Origin: a bacterium
Lineage (GTDB): Bacteria > Actinomycetota > Acidimicrobiia > Spongiisociales > Spongiisociaceae
DNA: 64,000 nucleotides
Reading direction: 5' to 3'
NCBI GenBank assembly: GCA_026710435.1
Contig: JAPOQZ010000266.1
Span: 1-64,000 of the forward strand
A program made the position numbers and the translations under genes. A model generated the notes under the pieces. It had not been told where the DNA came from and did no database searches. It worked only from the letters and a program-made list of their open reading frames with translations. Positions 1 to 8,214 of the stretch are shown piece after piece (position 1 is the first letter of the stretch; the number at the start of each line of letters is the position of its first letter).

Positions 1-136
1 ACGGTCCGGTCGGTACCGAAAGCGGACCGTTGGCGCTTTGCGGTTACCTACAAGCATGCAACAGGCCTGTGACACAACCAACCCGTCGCATGACTGCACG
101 TCTTCCAAACACAACCGAACTAAAGACTCGGGACAC
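1..136. repeat. Right part of MITE-like family 2, truncated by the window edge
   Basis: Nearly identical over about 135 bp to 47478..47609 (acggtccggtcggtaccg.aagcggaccgttggcgctttgcggtta...actcgggaca). Ends at a TA dinucleotide at 137-138. Confidence 0.85.
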
Positions 137-261
137 TAGGGAGCGATGACTGCAACGGTTGACGCGTGTATGTCAGTGGCCGCCGGCTTTCCTGGGTTCG
201 AACGGCCTATGGCCTTGTGGATGACGGCGGTCGTGTCCACCTCTCCGCGCACCCTCGTACC

Positions 262-543
262 TTATTGCTTGGTCAGGAAATCGACGCTGCGGTTGGCGAG
301 GAGCGGGCGGATCTGCTGAACGGCGATCTCGTCGAAGTGATCGGCGGCGATGTGGGCATCGACTGCTGCCTGGCCGGTGTACTGCTCCACCAGCACGAAC
401 CTGTTCGGGTTGTCGATGCTGCGGTAGACATCGAAGGCGATGCATCCCGGTTCGGTGAGCACCCTGGGCACGTAGCCTTCCAGTAGCTCAGCCACCTTGT
501 CCCCGTTGCCCTCCGAGACGTCGTACGTTGCGATGATGGTCAT
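262..543 (-). CDS. Antibiotic biosynthesis monooxygenase (ABM)-domain small protein
   Basis: MTIIATYDVSEGNGDKVAELLEGYVPRVLTEPGCIAFDVYRSIDNPNRFVLVEQYTGQAAVDAHIAADHF is a typical dimeric alpha/beta ABM pattern. Internal ATG chosen as start. Confidence 0.75.
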   Translation of the reverse strand: MTIIATYDVSEGNGDKVAELLEGYVPRVLTEPGCIAFDVYRSIDNPNRFVLVEQYTGQAAVDAHIAADHFDEIAVQQIRPLLANRSVDFLTKQ

Positions 544-598
544 CGTGATCGTTCCCTTCCGCTTCGCTGTCGTGTTCGAATCTGGATCCGGCGCACCC

Positions 599-919
599 TC
601 ACATCGATGCGAACCCGATCGAGCGGAGCTGCTTCCGGCCCTCCTCGGAGACTTGATCCGGACACCAGGGAGGGTCGAACACCCAGCTGACCTCGAAGTC
701 CTCGAGCACCCCCTCACCAACCAGTTCGTTCCTCATCTGGTCCTCGATGACCGATGTCAGTGGGCAGAAAGGGTTGGTCAGGGTCACGTCCAGCGACGCT
801 TGGCGGCCATCTACGTGAACTTCGCGAACGAAGCCGAGGTCGACGATGTTGACGCCGAGGTCGGGGTCGATCACCTTGCGCAGGGATTCGATGATGTGGC
901 TCTCGATGGCGTCCATCAC
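599..919 (-). CDS. DUF59/MIP18-family (PaaD-like) metal-sulfur cluster assembly protein
   Basis: ESLRKVIDPDLGVNIVDLGFVREVHVDGRQASLDVTLTNPFCPLTSVIEDQMRN matches the DUF59 signature. Confidence 0.85.
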   Translation of the reverse strand: MMDAIESHIIESLRKVIDPDLGVNIVDLGFVREVHVDGRQASLDVTLTNPFCPLTSVIEDQMRNELVGEGVLEDFEVSWVFDPPWCPDQVSEEGRKQLRSIGFASM

Positions 920-1344
920 GTAACCTTCTTTCCGTCGTTCGCGGCACTGTCCTCGGGGTACGACTCGTCAGGAGTCGTATGCCAAGTGACCACGCGTAGC
1001 CTTATCTCTACCCGGGTGGTTGTAGTCGTGATCCAGTCGGCTATACCGTGGGCCATCCGCCGGAGCCGCGTGATCACATCCCCCTTCTCGACTGTCCACG
1101 TCCCGACCTCCATCTCGTGGCTCCGGATCCCGAACCGGGCGGCTTCGGCAAGTCCTTGCTCCAGTACCCGGGCCAGTGGTGCCGAAGCCAGACCGGGCCG
1201 GAACTTGAGAGCTCGGTGGGCTTCCTCGGCGTTCATGTTCTCCAGCCGCGCCAGGATACGCTTTGCTTCGTCCTGGTCGATCCGCACGTTGGTCTTGAGA
1301 GCGGTAACGGTCGGTTCGGGAAGCCCGGCACCGCTCATCGCCAT
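916..1344 (-). CDS. Ribosomal protein uL22-like protein in monooxygenase operon
   Basis: VRIDQDEAKRILARLENMNAEEAHRALKFRPGLASAPLARVLEQGLAEAARFG...RLRRMAHGIADWITTTTTRVEIRLRVV resembles the uL22 fold motifs (AL.F.PKKAA..V.KVL.SAIANAE ... PRARGRAD.I.KRTSHITVVV). Overlaps the DUF59 start. Confidence 0.7.
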   Translation of the reverse strand: MAMSGAGLPEPTVTALKTNVRIDQDEAKRILARLENMNAEEAHRALKFRPGLASAPLARVLEQGLAEAARFGIRSHEMEVGTWTVEKGDVITRLRRMAHGIADWITTTTTRVEIRLRVVTWHTTPDESYPEDSAANDGKKVT

Positions 1345-1535
1345 CTCCTGGGCTTAGCGAGGCGTCGGAGATCGGTGGATACGCCGATTTGCTGGGGCCA
1401 AACGGAGACTCCCGCCCCCGTCGGCTTGCGGGCGGCGAAGACATCACGGGGTCGGCCGATGGTCAGCACCGCTCCTAATCTTATCCGCTCCCGACCCCCC
1501 ACCGGACCTCTGGAAGGCGGAGAATGACCTTTCCT
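1345..1535 (-). pseudogene. Remnant of ferredoxin-reductase C-terminus
   Basis: The reverse complement reads AVLTIGRPRDVFAARKPTGAGVSVWPQQIGVSTDLRRLAKPRRWR*, homologous to VAVLTIGRPRDIFAARKLMRAGTAVTAEQVEDLSTDLRRIGRPRRRR* of the intact reductase. Preceded by a frame-disrupted FSAFQ segment. Confidence 0.85.
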
Positions 1536-1573
1536 GGGGCGATCCCCCGATTACGTGGGGATCGAACTCGCCT

Positions 1574-1740
1574 GGTGTCCCGAGCCGGGATTCGGTGAAG
1601 ATTGCCGTGACTACCCGACCGCAGCGACCACCGGTCGAGACCGCGCGAATCGCCGGGTGGTCGCCCCCGGCGGGTCCCTCCCCCGGCCGCGCCCTCCCCG
1701 GCGCCTGAGCGCGTTCCGCCGTGTCGAGGAGGCCGGGACC
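1574..1740. repeat. Degenerate left half of MITE-like family 2
   Basis: gtgtcccgagccgggattcggtgaagattgccg...ccaccggtcgagaccgcg...ggtggtcgcccccggcgggtccctccccc resembles 47280..47410 by eye. Confidence 0.45.
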
Positions 1741-1872
1741 TTGACCTCCGCCGGCGCCACGTTGGATCGCGACCCAAGGCCTGTTTCTTCACACGGTCCC
1801 CTGATGGTGGGGTTGAAGGAGATACGGTTCGGCGAGCCGCACGCGTGGGAACGATCTGGCGGATCGCTCACC

Positions 1873-2145
1873 CTACTGGTTGAGGACCACCGTGATGATG
1901 AGGCCGCCGACAACGGTCACCCATCCGACCACCCAAAGCGTGTGTTGGTTGATACGGCGTTCCATCTCGCTGAAACGGCGTTCCATTTCGCCGAAGCGAC
2001 GCTCCAAGGCCGCCACGGCTCGCTCGATTTTCGATTCGAGGCGCGCCTCTACCGCCGCGTCCTTGGCGTCCACCAACGACTCGCTGACCGTCATCGCAGC
2101 CCCGCGATGGGAGCTGCGGAAGCGAGGTTGGCTACGAATGGCCAT
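1873..2145 (-). CDS. Small coiled-coil protein with C-terminal transmembrane helix
   Basis: SESLVDAKDAAVEARLESKIERAVAALERRFGEMERRFSEMERRINQHTLWVVGWVTVVGGLIITVVL. Paralogous to 24920..25129. Confidence 0.6.
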   Translation of the reverse strand: MAIRSQPRFRSSHRGAAMTVSESLVDAKDAAVEARLESKIERAVAALERRFGEMERRFSEMERRINQHTLWVVGWVTVVGGLIITVVLNQ

Positions 2146-2339
2146 CTCGCCCGGGAAGCGAACCTGGTGTCGATCTTGTGCAATGCCCCGACGAGGTCAG
2201 CATGACTGCCGGCCTGGGGGTCACCCTCTGTCATCTCACCTTCCCCAAGTGCTGTGACCCAATCTAGTCGATATACAAAGGTCTGCCAACCTAAAATCAA
2301 TGGTTATCCGATGATAGAAGTCTTTAACCCTTGGTCACC

Positions 2340-2591
2340 CCTCGACAGCCAGGATCCGACCCGGAGTCTCGCCGGAGCGTATACCGAACCGGATCGACTG
2401 GGCGATCCCCTCTTCGAGAACCTGCGCGAGGGCACCGACACCGTTGTGGTCCGGAGCTTGAGAGCCCGGTGGGCCTGGTCGGTGGAGATGCCTTCGACCC
2501 GGGCGAGGATGCGCCGCGCCTCGCCCTAGTCGATGCGTTACTTGGCCTGGCTGGTAGTGACGGTCGGTTGCGGTGGCCGGGTTACGGTCAT
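2340..2591 (-). pseudogene. Decayed second copy of the uL22-like gene
   Basis: The reverse complement starts ATGACCGTAACC, overlapping the reductase stop. It reads ...AK*RID*GEARRILARVEGISTDQAHRALKLR (frameshift) GVGALAQVLEEGIAQSIRFGIRSGE, with two in-frame stops and one frameshift relative to 916..1344. Confidence 0.85.
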
Positions 2592-3832
2592 CGTCTTCTC
2601 CTCGGCCTGCCGATGCGGCGCAGATCCGTCGACAGGTCCTCCACCTGCTCCGCGGTGACCGCTGTGCCCGCCCTCATGAGTTTGCGGGCCGCGAATATGT
2701 CGCGGGGTCTGCCGATGGTCAGCACGGCCACGATCTTCTTGGTATCACCGTCGGCGTCCGACAGCTGGAACGCGGAAAACGCACGGTCCTCGATCGAGCC
2801 GCGTATCACGTGTCGGGCATGGGGGTCGAAGTGGCCTAGCGACTGGATGGTCAAGTCGTACTGGTCGGACCAGAACCAGTGGGGAGAATCATCCACGGCG
2901 TTCTCGCCGACGATGTTGCGGGCCACGACAGCGCCCTGCCTCATCGCGTTCTCATGATGCTCGACCCGCAGGTAGCCTCCGCCGGGCTGCTGTCCCGACG
3001 CCACGTCTCCGGCCGCGTACACATTGAGCACCGATGTCCGGCAGTGCCGGTCCACCCGGATTCCCCCTTCCACCTCGATGGCGGTTCGGTGTGCCAACTC
3101 GGTGTTGGGGATCATCCCTGCCGCTACCAGCAGCCACTCGCACTCCACACGACCCCGGTCGGTGGTCACGGCTAGGCCGTCCGGGGTCTCGACCACGCTC
3201 GTAACTCGCTCCCCCAGGCGCAGCGTGCAGCCCGCGTCACGATGGATTTCCGTTATTGCCCGGCCGTACCTCTCCCCCAGGGGAGCGCGCAGGCACTGCT
3301 CTTCCATCTCGATGATGGTGACTTCCACCCCCAGCCCGCGGGCGGTGGCCGCCACCTCGCAGCCGATGAACCCTCCCCCGAGCACCACCGCCCGGCTGCC
3401 GTCGCGCAGCCTGCGGGCCAGTTTCTCGGAGTCACCGCGGGTGCGCAGATGCAGTATCCGGTCCCCCTCGAAGCCCGGTAGCCTCCGGGCCCGGCCGCCG
3501 GTTGCCACCAGGAGATGGTGGTAGGGGATCGTCCCGGCGCCGACCGTCTCGATAGCCGAGCTATCCACGTCTATCGCTATGGCCCGGGTACCGAGGACCA
3601 GGTCGACGTCGTTGTCCCGGTACCACTCCTCGGCCCGGATGGTGGCGTCGCCCGAAGCCATCGATCCGGCGAGCACCTCCTTGGACAGAGGGGGACGCTC
3701 ATAGGGCGGCACGTCCTCCTCGGACACCAGCACGACTCGTCCGTCGAACCCGAGATGCCTCAGGTTCGACGCGGCTGCTGCCGAGGCCGTACCGCCACCC
3801 AGCAACACGACGGTCTCCGGGAGACCAGCCAT
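2588..3832 (-). CDS. FAD-dependent ferredoxin/rubredoxin reductase
   Basis: GGGTASAAAASNLRHLGFDGRVVLVSEEDVPPYERPPLSKEVL; second dinucleotide motif VVLGGGFIGCEVAATARGLGVEVT; NVYAAGDVA. Confidence 0.92.
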   Translation of the reverse strand: MAGLPETVVLLGGGTASAAAASNLRHLGFDGRVVLVSEEDVPPYERPPLSKEVLAGSMASGDATIRAEEWYRDNDVDLVLGTRAIAIDVDSSAIETVGAGTIPYHHLLVATGGRARRLPGFEGDRILHLRTRGDSEKLARRLRDGSRAVVLGGGFIGCEVAATARGLGVEVTIIEMEEQCLRAPLGERYGRAITEIHRDAGCTLRLGERVTSVVETPDGLAVTTDRGRVECEWLLVAAGMIPNTELAHRTAIEVEGGIRVDRHCRTSVLNVYAAGDVASGQQPGGGYLRVEHHENAMRQGAVVARNIVGENAVDDSPHWFWSDQYDLTIQSLGHFDPHARHVIRGSIEDRAFSAFQLSDADGDTKKIVAVLTIGRPRDIFAARKLMRAGTAVTAEQVEDLSTDLRRIGRPRRRR

Positions 3833-3833
3833 G

Positions 3834-4154
3834 TCAGCTAGGCGGCGCTACACAGATGACACCATCCTCCACCTTGCACGGAACGGCGAACAGGGAACTG
3901 TCGGCCGGATTGATGCCCGCGCCGGTGACAGCGTTGAACTCCCACAGGTGGTTGGTGCAGGTCAGCACGTCGCCGTCCAGGTCCCCGTCCGAGAGCGGCC
4001 AAGCCTGGTGGGGGCAACGGTCACGGTAGGCCCGCACCTCTCCGTCCACGTTGACGAGGATCAGCTTGTGGCCACGTACCTCGACCCCTTCGAGGTCACC
4101 CTCCCAGAGGTCATCCAGCTCCATGGCCTCCAGCCACCGGGTTGGTTCGGCCAT
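3834..4154 (-). CDS. Rieske ferredoxin (TmoC-like)
   Basis: CPHQAWPLSDGDLDGDVLTCTNHLWEF Rieske CxH...CxxH motifs. Confidence 0.9.
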   Translation of the reverse strand: MAEPTRWLEAMELDDLWEGDLEGVEVRGHKLILVNVDGEVRAYRDRCPHQAWPLSDGDLDGDVLTCTNHLWEFNAVTGAGINPADSSLFAVPCKVEDGVICVAPPS

Positions 4155-4161
4155 GGACCTC

Positions 4162-5196
4162 TCAACCAGTGCTCTGGAGGGCCGGCTCGCCCAGACCGGC
4201 TACAGCGAGAACCTGCTGCCTGGCCTCTGCAGCCTCGGCGGCTACCGTCTCGGCGTCGACGTCTCCGTTCGGCGCTCCGGCCAGAATGCCTCCCAGCGCG
4301 AGCGCGGCGGCGTCGGCTCTCGGCGCCCACTTCGCGATCCAGCTTTCAAAGGCAGGCTTGTTCTCCGCACGGCCTTCCACCGCCAGGCTCGCCACTGCGG
4401 ACGACCATCTGGCCCGCCGGGCGGAGTCCTCGTGCAGGTTCTGGCACAGCAGCCAGGTGAGGTCGTCGCCGTTGGCACGGGCTACGTCGCCCAGCTGACG
4501 GTTGAGAACGTCGTCCAGCGTGGGAGCGATAACCAGGTTGGCGGCGGTCAGCGCCTCGCCCCAGTCGTAGGCGATCAGCGCCCGCTCGAGAAGCTCTCGC
4601 GTCGGTTGCCATCCATCGTGGCCTTCCCAGACATCCCGTTCACCGGTGGCGAAACCTGCGTCGGGGTAGCCCAGTTGCAACTCCCGCGTGCGGATCGACA
4701 CCACTGTCACCCGCCGGAGCTGGTCCGCCATCGACAAGGATGCCGCATTGGTGATGTACGCCGTGGGCGACATGTGCGCCACGTAGGCCTGCAGCATCTG
4801 CAATGCATGGGCGGGGTACCGGATCGGCGTGTAGAACGTACGGAGTATCCCCACCCATCCGGGGGAGAGGGACTGGTCGTGGCCGATGTTCGAATAGCTG
4901 TCCATCAGACCGGCGACCTTCGTCTCCTGGGCGGCCTGCTTGGCCACGTACGCCCGGTACGTCAGCTGGTCCGGATCCCTGTACACCTCCCAGTCGTCGA
5001 GCTGGAGGGGCGAGTTGTCACGATAGGCCAGGAACCACAGGTTGCCCGGCGAGGACGGGTTCTGCTCCAACGGCGCCATCCTGTCCCGGCGAACCGTGTA
5101 GTTGGCGGCGTGGGCGCCGATCTCGTACTCGGTAGGCCGGCGGCGAATGTCGCCGAACTCGCTCCAAGTGCGCAGCTTCCGCTTCTTGGCGCTCAT
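4162..5196 (-). CDS. Aromatic/alkene monooxygenase hydroxylase beta subunit (TmoE-like)
   Basis: MSAKKRKLRTWSEFGDIRRRPTEYEIGAHAANYTVRRDRMAPLEQNPSSPGNLWF. Operon context. Confidence 0.85.
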   Translation of the reverse strand: MSAKKRKLRTWSEFGDIRRRPTEYEIGAHAANYTVRRDRMAPLEQNPSSPGNLWFLAYRDNSPLQLDDWEVYRDPDQLTYRAYVAKQAAQETKVAGLMDSYSNIGHDQSLSPGWVGILRTFYTPIRYPAHALQMLQAYVAHMSPTAYITNAASLSMADQLRRVTVVSIRTRELQLGYPDAGFATGERDVWEGHDGWQPTRELLERALIAYDWGEALTAANLVIAPTLDDVLNRQLGDVARANGDDLTWLLCQNLHEDSARRARWSSAVASLAVEGRAENKPAFESWIAKWAPRADAAALALGGILAGAPNGDVDAETVAAEAAEARQQVLAVAGLGEPALQSTG

Positions 5197-5498
5197 GATG
5201 TGACGTCCTCCTCGGTCGCCCCGCCCAGCGACCAACTCGTCTGGTCGCTGCGGGAGGTATTGATACGTCCGGCGTTGGCGGTCAACAGGTTCTCCAGCGA
5301 CCGCAGCTGGTAGTCGGGTCCCAGATGGCGCTTGAGCGACTCGGCCGTCACCTTGAGGAAGGAGGACGCGTGGACGCGCACGTAGGCGCCCCGGTCGATC
5401 ACCTCGATCTCGCGACCCGGATTGTCGTCCTCGATGGCGCTGATGATCTCCTCGATCAGGTCGCTCATCCGCAGGATCGGCCCTACAGGATTATCCAT
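5193..5498 (-). CDS. Monooxygenase effector/coupling protein (TmoD/MmoB-like)
   Basis: 101 aa, DLIEEIISAIEDDNPGREIEVIDRGAYVRVHASSFLKVTAESLKRHLG. Between the beta and gamma subunits. Confidence 0.85.
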   Translation of the reverse strand: MDNPVGPILRMSDLIEEIISAIEDDNPGREIEVIDRGAYVRVHASSFLKVTAESLKRHLGPDYQLRSLENLLTANAGRINTSRSDQTSWSLGGATEEDVTS

Positions 5499-5508
5499 AT
5501 CGACCCTC

Positions 5509-5784
5509 CTACTCCACCCAATCGACGCGGATGTGGTCGAGCGGGCCTATGCCCGCATCGGCCACCGTCACGTCTTCGGGCACTATCCGGTTGTTGTGGA
5601 CGACCATCTTGGGCAGGCCACGGTCCCGCACTCGCACTCCCACCGTATGGTGGGCGACCGCCTCCGCCACCTCCGCCATGGTGTTGTTGGACATCACGGG
5701 GATGAGCAACTCGACGAAGTCGTCGGCGAAGATGGCGTTGAGCGGGACGAGTTGGGGTTCGGCGGAGGCGCCGTTGTCGCTCAT
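5509..5784 (-). CDS. Monooxygenase gamma subunit (TmoB-like)
   Basis: 91 aa, VPLNAIFADDFVELLIPVMSNNTMAEVAEAVAHHTVGVRV. Position next to the alpha subunit. Confidence 0.85.
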   Translation of the reverse strand: MSDNGASAEPQLVPLNAIFADDFVELLIPVMSNNTMAEVAEAVAHHTVGVRVRDRGLPKMVVHNNRIVPEDVTVADAGIGPLDHIRVDWVE

Positions 5785-7289
5785 CCACCCACCCCCGCGA
5801 CGACCGGCTCGGTCTTCGCGTAGGCCTCGGTCCAGTCGTAGGCGCCGGCGTCGTCACCCATGACGTCGGGCGTGAGTCCCATGTACCCGAGTATCCCGGG
5901 GACGTCCATCGGCTGGATCATTCCGGCGAGGAAACGCTCCACCACCGTCTTGCTGTTGAGAGCGTCCCGATCCTCCCACCAGATCTGGCGGCAGCCCTTG
6001 GTGCAGAAGTGGTACGTCACGCCGTTGTGCTTGAGCGAATGGTTGCGTACCCGCCACTTGCCGTCCCGTCCGTACGTTGCGTTGCAGGTCGGGAGGTGGC
6101 AGTAGTTGCACAGCCACGGGAGCGTCTCGGGTAGGGCACGGTGCATGTTTCCGGCGTTGATGTTCTCCGCCAGTAGCTTCCACTTGTCACCGTAGAGGAC
6201 ATCCCAGTTGGGATACTTCTCGATCAGCCACTCGCGGGACTCGGGCGATACCCCGACCGGCTTCCACCACAGGGTCGGGCGCCAGAACCACTCACCCATC
6301 TGCAGCGAGTGATGCCACACGTCGAGGCCCTCGATGAACTCGTCCCAGTACCAGGGGCGCTTGAGGCCGTAGTCCTGGATGGTGCGGACGAACTGGTCGA
6401 TGATCCACTCTTCCATGAACTCCCGGTAGCTGTACTTGCGGGACTCGACCGGGGTGTTGTAGTCCATCGACGGTCCGGTGAGGGCGGCGAAAGCCCGCGC
6501 AGAGAGCCAGAAGAACTTGTCGACCGTCCACTGCGCCCGCACCGGATCGTGCTCCACCAGGACCTCAAGTGTGGGTCCGCCCTGCTGCGAGTGGCGAGCC
6601 TCGTCGGTCTGGATCGAGGAGATCAGGTTGGCGAAGGCCACGTCACCGGCCTCGAGGGCGTCGGACGCCAGCGCCACGAACTGGATGTTGGTGAAGCCGG
6701 TCTCGAAGGCGAACGGAAGCTGGATGGCGATGTCCACCACGCTGCCACCGATCATCATGTTGTCGATCAGCGCCCGCAGAGCGATGGCTACCCAGTCGTT
6801 GGTGAGCAACGCCCTGTGAGCCCAATCGAACTGGGGATCGCGTTCCACCAACTCGTGGGCGAACGACAAGCTGAGCTGGCCGTGTCGGATCTCGTCGAGG
6901 GTGCCCATCACGGCCATGTTGCGCCACGCGGGGCTCAACCCGAAGCGGGCCATGCGGCTTTCCCCGTACACGGCTGCATACTCGACCAGGGCAATCCCGC
7001 CGAGGTGCATCTTGACCGACGACCTCCACGCCTCGTCCAACTGTTCGTACTGGTTCGACCGGCTCAGGGCGGCCTTCACCGCGTAGGCGGAGGTTTCCTT
7101 TTCGTCCTGGGTGGCGACGTATTCGGGGTAGGCGACCTTGTAGCTCTCCTCCCAGGCCGACCAAGCCTCACGGGGAACCTTGCCCGTTCCGCTCAGCCAG
7201 TCGGGGTAGACGGCTTCGTCGTCCACGTAACCGAGAGTCCAGTCGACATCCCGGACGATCCCTTGCCATTCTTCACGTCTAAGGGTCAT
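5781..7289 (-). CDS. Soluble di-iron monooxygenase alpha subunit (TmoA-like)
   Basis: Di-iron motifs DEIRHGQ and DEARHSQQ. C-terminal YHS-like Cys cluster CNYCHLPTC...YHFCTKGC. Confidence 0.93.
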   Translation of the reverse strand: MTLRREEWQGIVRDVDWTLGYVDDEAVYPDWLSGTGKVPREAWSAWEESYKVAYPEYVATQDEKETSAYAVKAALSRSNQYEQLDEAWRSSVKMHLGGIALVEYAAVYGESRMARFGLSPAWRNMAVMGTLDEIRHGQLSLSFAHELVERDPQFDWAHRALLTNDWVAIALRALIDNMMIGGSVVDIAIQLPFAFETGFTNIQFVALASDALEAGDVAFANLISSIQTDEARHSQQGGPTLEVLVEHDPVRAQWTVDKFFWLSARAFAALTGPSMDYNTPVESRKYSYREFMEEWIIDQFVRTIQDYGLKRPWYWDEFIEGLDVWHHSLQMGEWFWRPTLWWKPVGVSPESREWLIEKYPNWDVLYGDKWKLLAENINAGNMHRALPETLPWLCNYCHLPTCNATYGRDGKWRVRNHSLKHNGVTYHFCTKGCRQIWWEDRDALNSKTVVERFLAGMIQPMDVPGILGYMGLTPDVMGDDAGAYDWTEAYAKTEPVVAGVGG

Positions 7290-7302
7290 GGTTCCTCCTT
7301 CC

Positions 7303-7767
7303 TCAGTCGACTTCCATGTGGCCGAGTTGGCGATAGATGGAGGCGCTGTCCCAGTAGGCGGTCAGGCTCTCGATCTTGCCGCCGTCGTTGACATCGAAGA
7401 TGAACGCGTGGGGCTCCCAGTACTTCTTGCCCTGGGGGGCGATCGGTCCCCACGCCTTCTCCTGGCAGCCGCCGATGCTCACCACCGCAGCCACCTTCCC
7501 GTCGTCGGAGGCGGTGATGGAGTGGACCTCGTTGGTTAGGTCGGGGAAGGAGTTGATCAGTCCCTCCCAAATGGGCCGGCCGAGTGTGGCCACCTTCCCG
7601 TCGCCCCTGATGACCCTTTGCTTGGTCCATATCTCGAACGGGACGTACGAGAAGTCGGCGTTGTCGGTACAGAGATCTACCATCGACAGCGTGTCGTGTC
7701 GCCGGTAGGCATCGAAGAAGGCTTCAACCGTTGTGACGGGGTCCGCCTTCGTAGCAGTTGCAGTCAT
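7303..7767 (-). CDS. SnoaL/NTF2-like protein
   Basis: VTTVEAFFDAYRRHDTLSMVDLCTDNADFSYVPFEIWTKQRVIRGDGKVATLGRPIWEGLINSFPDL. Confidence 0.8.
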   Translation of the reverse strand: MTATATKADPVTTVEAFFDAYRRHDTLSMVDLCTDNADFSYVPFEIWTKQRVIRGDGKVATLGRPIWEGLINSFPDLTNEVHSITASDDGKVAAVVSIGGCQEKAWGPIAPQGKKYWEPHAFIFDVNDGGKIESLTAYWDSASIYRQLGHMEVD

Positions 7768-7780
7768 GGGCACTCCCTTC

Positions 7781-8206
7781 CTAAATGATCGACACCGCGT
7801 CGAGGCGCTTGACCGCCAGCCTGCGGTAGAGAATGTTCTGATCCCAGAAGCCACGGATCGACGTGATACGTCCATCGGACGTACCGAGCATCCACACCTG
7901 GTCGAGATCGATGTGTTTTTCCTGGTTCACGACACCTAGATAGTCGGCCGCCTGCGTTCCCTCCATCTTCATCTCGGTTACGGCAGTTCCGTCGGTTCCA
8001 GTGAAGTGGTTCTTGGTCGTCAGTAGCAGATCCGGGAAGGCCATGACCGTGGCTGCGAAGAAGCCCCGGGCCTCCTCCTTGCCTCCGTTGACTTTGGCCG
8101 GAAGCAGGTTGATGGTGACGTCGTCGGAGACCAACTCCATCGCGCTATTGACATCGCCGGTACGGATCGCATCCCAGAAGTCAGCAGCTGGGTCGGACAT
8201 CGGCAT
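7781..8206 (-). CDS. SnoaL/NTF2-like protein (paralog)
   Basis: FWDAIRTGDVNSAMELVSDDVTINLLPAKVNGGKEEARGFFAATVMAFPDLLL...ITSIRGFWDQNILYRRL. Confidence 0.75.
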   Translation of the reverse strand: MPMSDPAADFWDAIRTGDVNSAMELVSDDVTINLLPAKVNGGKEEARGFFAATVMAFPDLLLTTKNHFTGTDGTAVTEMKMEGTQAADYLGVVNQEKHIDLDQVWMLGTSDGRITSIRGFWDQNILYRRLAVKRLDAVSII

Positions 8207-8214
8207 CACCCCCG

